The notes under the pieces: generated by a model
Databases searched by the model: none
The model's input: only the letters and a program-made list of their open reading frames with translations
What the model was told of the DNA's origin: nothing
Assembly: GCA_035711805.1 (NCBI GenBank)
Contig: DASTBV010000167.1
Coordinates: forward strand, 32,089 to 96,088
Reading direction: 5' to 3'
DNA length: 64,000 nucleotides
DNA from: Gp6-AA40 sp035711805
Lineage (GTDB): Bacteria > Acidobacteriota > Vicinamibacteria > Vicinamibacterales > UBA2999
Translations under genes and position numbers: made by a program
Shown here: piece by piece, positions 61,070 to 64,000 of the stretch
Layout of the letters: the number at the start of each line of letters is the position of its first letter
Position numbering within the stretch: position 1 is the first letter of the stretch

Positions 61070-63046
61070 ATGAGCCGACGACTCGCGGGCTTCACGGTTC
61101 TCCTTGTGACCTGTCTGATCACCGCGCCTGCGGCGCAGAACCGCCGCAGCCCGGTGGCGGACGCCGCCCAGGCCGGCGATCGGCCGGCCATTCAGAAACT
61201 GCTCCAAGCCAAAGCCGACGTGAATGCGCCCCAGGTCGACGGCGCCACGGCGCTGCATTGGGCTGTGTACCGCGATGCGGTGGAACTCGTCGATCTCCTC
61301 CTCCGCGCCGGAGCAAACGTCAAGGCGGCGAATCGTGAAGGGATGACACCGCTCGCCATGGCATCGATCTACGGCAACGCCGCGATCATCGACCGGCTGT
61401 TGAAGGCCGGCGCCGATGCCAAGTCGCTGGGGCCCAATGGCGAAACGATGACCATGCTCGCGGCGCGCAACGGCAATCCGCAGGCGCTCAAGGTGCTCGT
61501 GGAAGCCGGCGCCGACGTCAACGCCCGGGAGCCGCTGCGTGGGACGACGGCGCTGATGTGGGCCGCGGAGCAGAAGCATCCCGAAGCCGTGAAGGCCCTG
61601 CTGGCGGCCGGCGCCGATCCGTCGGCGAAGTCCGGGGGCGCCGGGGTTCCGCGCAACTACATGGCAGGGCGCGTCAACACGCGCGTGGTAGACGAGGCGC
61701 GCGAGCGGCGGCTGCGCGCGCAGGCGGCGGGCCGAACCTACGACGAGCAGTTCGAGTTCGAGCGGCAGAACGGCGTTCCGATGCTCGGCCAGCGAGGCCT
61801 CGGGCAGGCCCTCGGGCCGGATGGACAGCCGCTGCCGGCCGCACCCGCTGCCGCTGCCGGGGGCAACAACCAGGGCGGCGCCGCCGCCGGGGCCGGACAG
61901 GGCGGGGGACAGGGCGGAGGCGCGGGCAGGCAAGGCGGCGGCAGACAAGGGGGCGGCGGCAGGCAAGGCGGCGCCGGCAGGCAGGGTGGCGCGGCGCAGC
62001 AGCAGGCGGCCGCGGCGCAGGCACCGGAGCAGGACGCGGATGACGCCGACGATACGGAAGTGGTGGTCGCCGGTCTCGTTGGCGGAGGCGGCGGCGGGCT
62101 GACGCCGCTCATCTTCGCCGCCCGCGAGGGCGACATCGAGTCGGCGCGGGCCCTTCTCGACGCCGGCGCGAACGTGAACCAGCAGTCCGAGTACGGCTGG
62201 TCGCCGCTGCTCACCGCGGTCAACAACCGCAACTATCAGCTCGCGAAGCTGCTGATCGAGCGCGGTGCGGACGTCAACCTGGCGAACAAGGGACTGTGGA
62301 CGCCGCTGTATCTGGCGACGGACAACCGCAACATCGAGGGCGGCGATTATCCGGTTCCGAAGGCGGACATGGACCACCTCGAGTTCATCCGGCTGCTGCT
62401 CGAGAAGGGTGCCAATCCGAATGCGCGCATCAAGGACAACACGCTGACGCGCACCATCTTCACGATGCAGTGGTTCCTCGAGGATGGCTCGACACCGTTC
62501 ATCCGCGCGTCACAGTCCGGCGACACCGCGCTGATGAAGCTGCTGCTCGAATACAAGGCCGATCCGAAGATCGGCACGAACTTCGGCGACACGGCGTTGA
62601 CGGCCGCGGGCGGCATCGGCTGGGTGCCGGGCGTCACCTACGAGCGCTCGGTGAAGGAGAACGTGGAGGCGATCCGGCTGCTGCTCGATCTCGGCCTCGA
62701 CCCGAACGCCGCGAACAATGACGGCCGCACCGCGCTGATGGGCGCGGCGATGAAGGGACGGAACGACGCCGTGCTCCTCCTCGTCGAACGGGGCGCCGAC
62801 CTGGCGCAGAAAGACAGGGGCAGCCGCGACACCGACAAGGCCACGTCCTCGGCGGCCGGCCACCGCTGGCAGGCGATCGACTACGCCGACGGCCTCGTGC
62901 GCGTCGGGGTGCAGTCCGCGGTGGAATATCCGGAGACATCGGCGCTCATCCGCAAGTTGATGGAAGAGCGCGGCATCCCCGCGCCACCCAAGGGGCGCAA
63001 CATCCTCTCGGTCTGCGTCGTCCTGCTCTGCGCAAGCAGCAACTGA
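61070..63046 (+). CDS. Secreted ankyrin-repeat protein with Gly/Gln/Arg-rich linker (cassette C)
   Basis: ATG 61070 follows AAGGA. The 658-residue product has a signal peptide (residues 1-22), about five ankyrin repeats (25-190) and a long linker (about 190-342). Part of the linker is a repetitive Gly/Gln/Arg tract (units like RQGGGG, encoded by 61862-62030). A second block of about six repeats follows (343-640). The same two-block design, with a shorter linker, is seen in the 13611 protein. It is the third gene of cassette C, 67 bases after the DUF1552 stop. The exported ankyrin scaffold likely binds the cytochrome/DUF1552 pair or their target; this is inferred from recurrence of the trio. 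Confidence 0.88.
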   Translation: MSRRLAGFTVLLVTCLITAPAAQNRRSPVADAAQAGDRPAIQKLLQAKADVNAPQVDGATALHWAVYRDAVELVDLLLRAGANVKAANREGMTPLAMASIYGNAAIIDRLLKAGADAKSLGPNGETMTMLAARNGNPQALKVLVEAGADVNAREPLRGTTALMWAAEQKHPEAVKALLAAGADPSAKSGGAGVPRNYMAGRVNTRVVDEARERRLRAQAAGRTYDEQFEFERQNGVPMLGQRGLGQALGPDGQPLPAAPAAAAGGNNQGGAAAGAGQGGGQGGGAGRQGGGRQGGGGRQGGAGRQGGAAQQQAAAAQAPEQDADDADDTEVVVAGLVGGGGGGLTPLIFAAREGDIESARALLDAGANVNQQSEYGWSPLLTAVNNRNYQLAKLLIERGADVNLANKGLWTPLYLATDNRNIEGGDYPVPKADMDHLEFIRLLLEKGANPNARIKDNTLTRTIFTMQWFLEDGSTPFIRASQSGDTALMKLLLEYKADPKIGTNFGDTALTAAGGIGWVPGVTYERSVKENVEAIRLLLDLGLDPNAANNDGRTALMGAAMKGRNDAVLLLVERGADLAQKDRGSRDTDKATSSAAGHRWQAIDYADGLVRVGVQSAVEYPETSALIRKLMEERGIPAPPKGRNILSVCVVLLCASSN

Positions 63047-63111
63047 TTTCCGACGCTGCCCGGCTTCAGCCAAGCCCGCTAACCGGTTGAACTTGCCGCC
63101 GCTCTTATCGT

Positions 63112-63145
63112 ATATCGATATCAGTTTACCGAAATTCGATATCGA
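63112..63145 (+). promoter_or_regulatory. Putative operator: two phased palindromes
   Basis: Palindromes ATATCGATAT (63112-63121) and TCGATATCGA (63136-63145) share the core TCGATATC (63115-63122 and 63136-63143), spaced 21 bases apart, two helical turns. They lie directly before the DUF2975 gene and could be bound by the YozG-like regulator encoded after it. Confidence 0.5.
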
Positions 63146-63156
63146 GGAGGGCGGTC

Positions 63157-63810
63157 ATGGACTCTCGGAGAAACCTTCCCGCGACGCTGGTATCAGGAGT
63201 TCTCGCGGTTGCGCGCGGGCTGGTGACGCTCGGACTCGCGCTGACCGCGTTCTTCGTCGTCGTCGCCCCGTTCACCAGCGGAGAGCTCGAAATCGATGCG
63301 TCGTGGCTGACGATCGGCTCGCGGATGACCATCCCGGTCAGGTTCTACGTCGACTCCGACGCACACCGCATCGCAGCACCCTCAATCGGCGTGAGCGGAG
63401 CAGAACTGCGCGACACGCATGGCTCGCTGCGATTCCCCGCACCAGAAGGACCGTTTCTCTTTCTCAATGCCGCGTTTCTGATCGCGCTGTTCCTCGTCGC
63501 CATCTGGGGCCTCGGCCAACTGCAGAAGGTCGTCAGCACGATGCGCAAGGGGCAGCCGTTCGTCGCCGCTAATGCGAAACGATTGCGGCGCGTCGCCGTG
63601 GCCGTGGTCGCCGGGGAGGTGTTACGCGCCGGGCTCGTCTTCGTCGACCAGTTTTACGCCAAGACCCATTTCACGGCGGCGGGGCTGCTCTTCGACGCGA
63701 GCTTCAACGTCGACTTCTTCGAAGTGTTCCTCGCGTTCGTGATCTTCGCGATCGCCGAGGTCTTCGCTGCGGGGACGCGCCTCGACGAAGATCACGCGCT
63801 GACGATCTGA
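63157..63810 (+). CDS. DUF2975 membrane protein
   Basis: ATG 63157 follows GAGGAGG, a strong ribosome-binding site. The 217-residue product has four membrane segments (about 12-38, 105-125, 145-160, 185-205). It has the DUF2975 hallmarks GQPFVAANAKRLRRVA and the C-terminal FVIFAIAEVFAAGTRLDEDHALTI. The family's function is unknown. It is nearly always followed by a YozG-like Cro/CI regulator, as here (8-base gap). The pair is thought to act like a membrane-linked regulatory module. A pair of phased palindromes upstream is a likely operator. Confidence 0.88.
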   Translation: MDSRRNLPATLVSGVLAVARGLVTLGLALTAFFVVVAPFTSGELEIDASWLTIGSRMTIPVRFYVDSDAHRIAAPSIGVSGAELRDTHGSLRFPAPEGPFLFLNAAFLIALFLVAIWGLGQLQKVVSTMRKGQPFVAANAKRLRRVAVAVVAGEVLRAGLVFVDQFYAKTHFTAAGLLFDASFNVDFFEVFLAFVIFAIAEVFAAGTRLDEDHALTI

Positions 63811-63818
63811 CGGACGCC

Positions 63819-64000
63819 ATGGCCATCCGTCTCAAGCTTGATCATCTGCTGCTCGACCGCCGCCTGACGCTGACCGACCTCGCTCAGCGGGTTGGAATGA
63901 CGCTCGCCAACCTGTCGATTCTGAAAACGAACAAGGCACGCGCGATCCGCTTTTCCACGCTGGAGGCGCTGTGCCGGGAACTCAACTGTCAGCCCGGCGA
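63819..64000 (+). CDS. YozG-like helix-turn-helix regulator, N-terminal part
   Basis: The frame starts at ATG 63819 and runs off the right edge after 60 codons. Residues 5-60 are a compact XRE-type helix-turn-helix (LTLTDLAQRVGMTLANLSILKTNKARAI) with the IRFSTLEALCRELNCQPGD end that marks the YozG group, usually about 70 residues long. It is the expected partner of the upstream DUF2975 gene, eight bases away, and probably controls that operon by binding the palindromes at 63112-63145. Confidence 0.85.
   Translation, partial: MAIRLKLDHLLLDRRLTLTDLAQRVGMTLANLSILKTNKARAIRFSTLEALCRELNCQPG

Overview
The window is high-GC, densely packed DNA with no rRNA, tRNA, phage or insertion-sequence genes that I can recognise. 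Its gene content points to Acidobacteriota, most likely the Vicinamibacteria. The indicators are planctomycete/acidobacterial-type DUF1592-DUF1552 pairs, secreted ankyrin proteins, several Pkn-type Ser/Thr kinases with PD40 beta-propellers, CadC-like TPR regulators and expanded ECF sigma factors. This is inferred from gene families; no marker gene fixes the taxon.

Layout. 1-4070 (minus): cassette A, a multidomain cytochrome (DUF1592 type), a Tat-exported DUF1552 protein and an ankyrin protein cut by the edge. 4146-6713: a small unknown, a B12-binding radical SAM enzyme and an outer-membrane protein. 6737-12143: two convergent Ser/Thr kinase-propeller receptors. 12296-13474: an SMP-30 lactonase-like protein. 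13611-19944: cassette B (ankyrin, DUF1592, DUF1552, secreted unknown). 19965-24784: a hybrid histidine kinase translationally coupled to a response regulator fused to a degenerate NtrC-type AAA domain and a Ser/Thr kinase. 24862-28036: SurA-like lipoprotein, an internally deleted kinase, an unknown protein and a TudS/DUF523 protein. 28047-32831 (minus): cytochrome c, MHS transporter, metallo-beta-lactamase protein, CadC-like regulator. 32931-37093: lipoprotein, MauG-like peroxidase, small secreted protein, ECF sigma factor, EamA transporter. 37166-43300: a polyhydroxyalkanoate (PHA) locus with XRE regulator, two related phasin-like proteins, an acyl-CoA ligase fused to two FCD domains, a PhaE-like subunit, class III PhaC and a PhaZ-like depolymerase. 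43297-52905 (minus): outer-membrane protein, TonB-C protein plus pseudokinase-PEGA protein, SRPBCC and DUF5655 proteins, a propeller/MoaD/sirtuin operon, a SigX5-type sigma factor and an SGNH-like protein. 52909-55251 (minus): carbamoyltransferase and SxtJ-like protein. 55368-56648: second MHS transporter. 56876-63046: cassette C (DUF1592, DUF1552, ankyrin). 63157-end: DUF2975 protein and the start of a YozG-like regulator.

Three themes stand out. The cytochrome/DUF1552/ankyrin module occurs three times in 64 kb, in two gene orders. Unusual fusions occur in signalling (REC, pseudo-NtrC AAA, kinase) and in PHA metabolism (acyl-CoA ligase with two FCD domains). The intergenic spaces hold two families of covarying palindromic repeats (nine loci), heptanucleotide tandem arrays, and many promoters whose -10 box lies only 6-14 bases before the start codon, suggesting leaderless or nearly leaderless transcripts.
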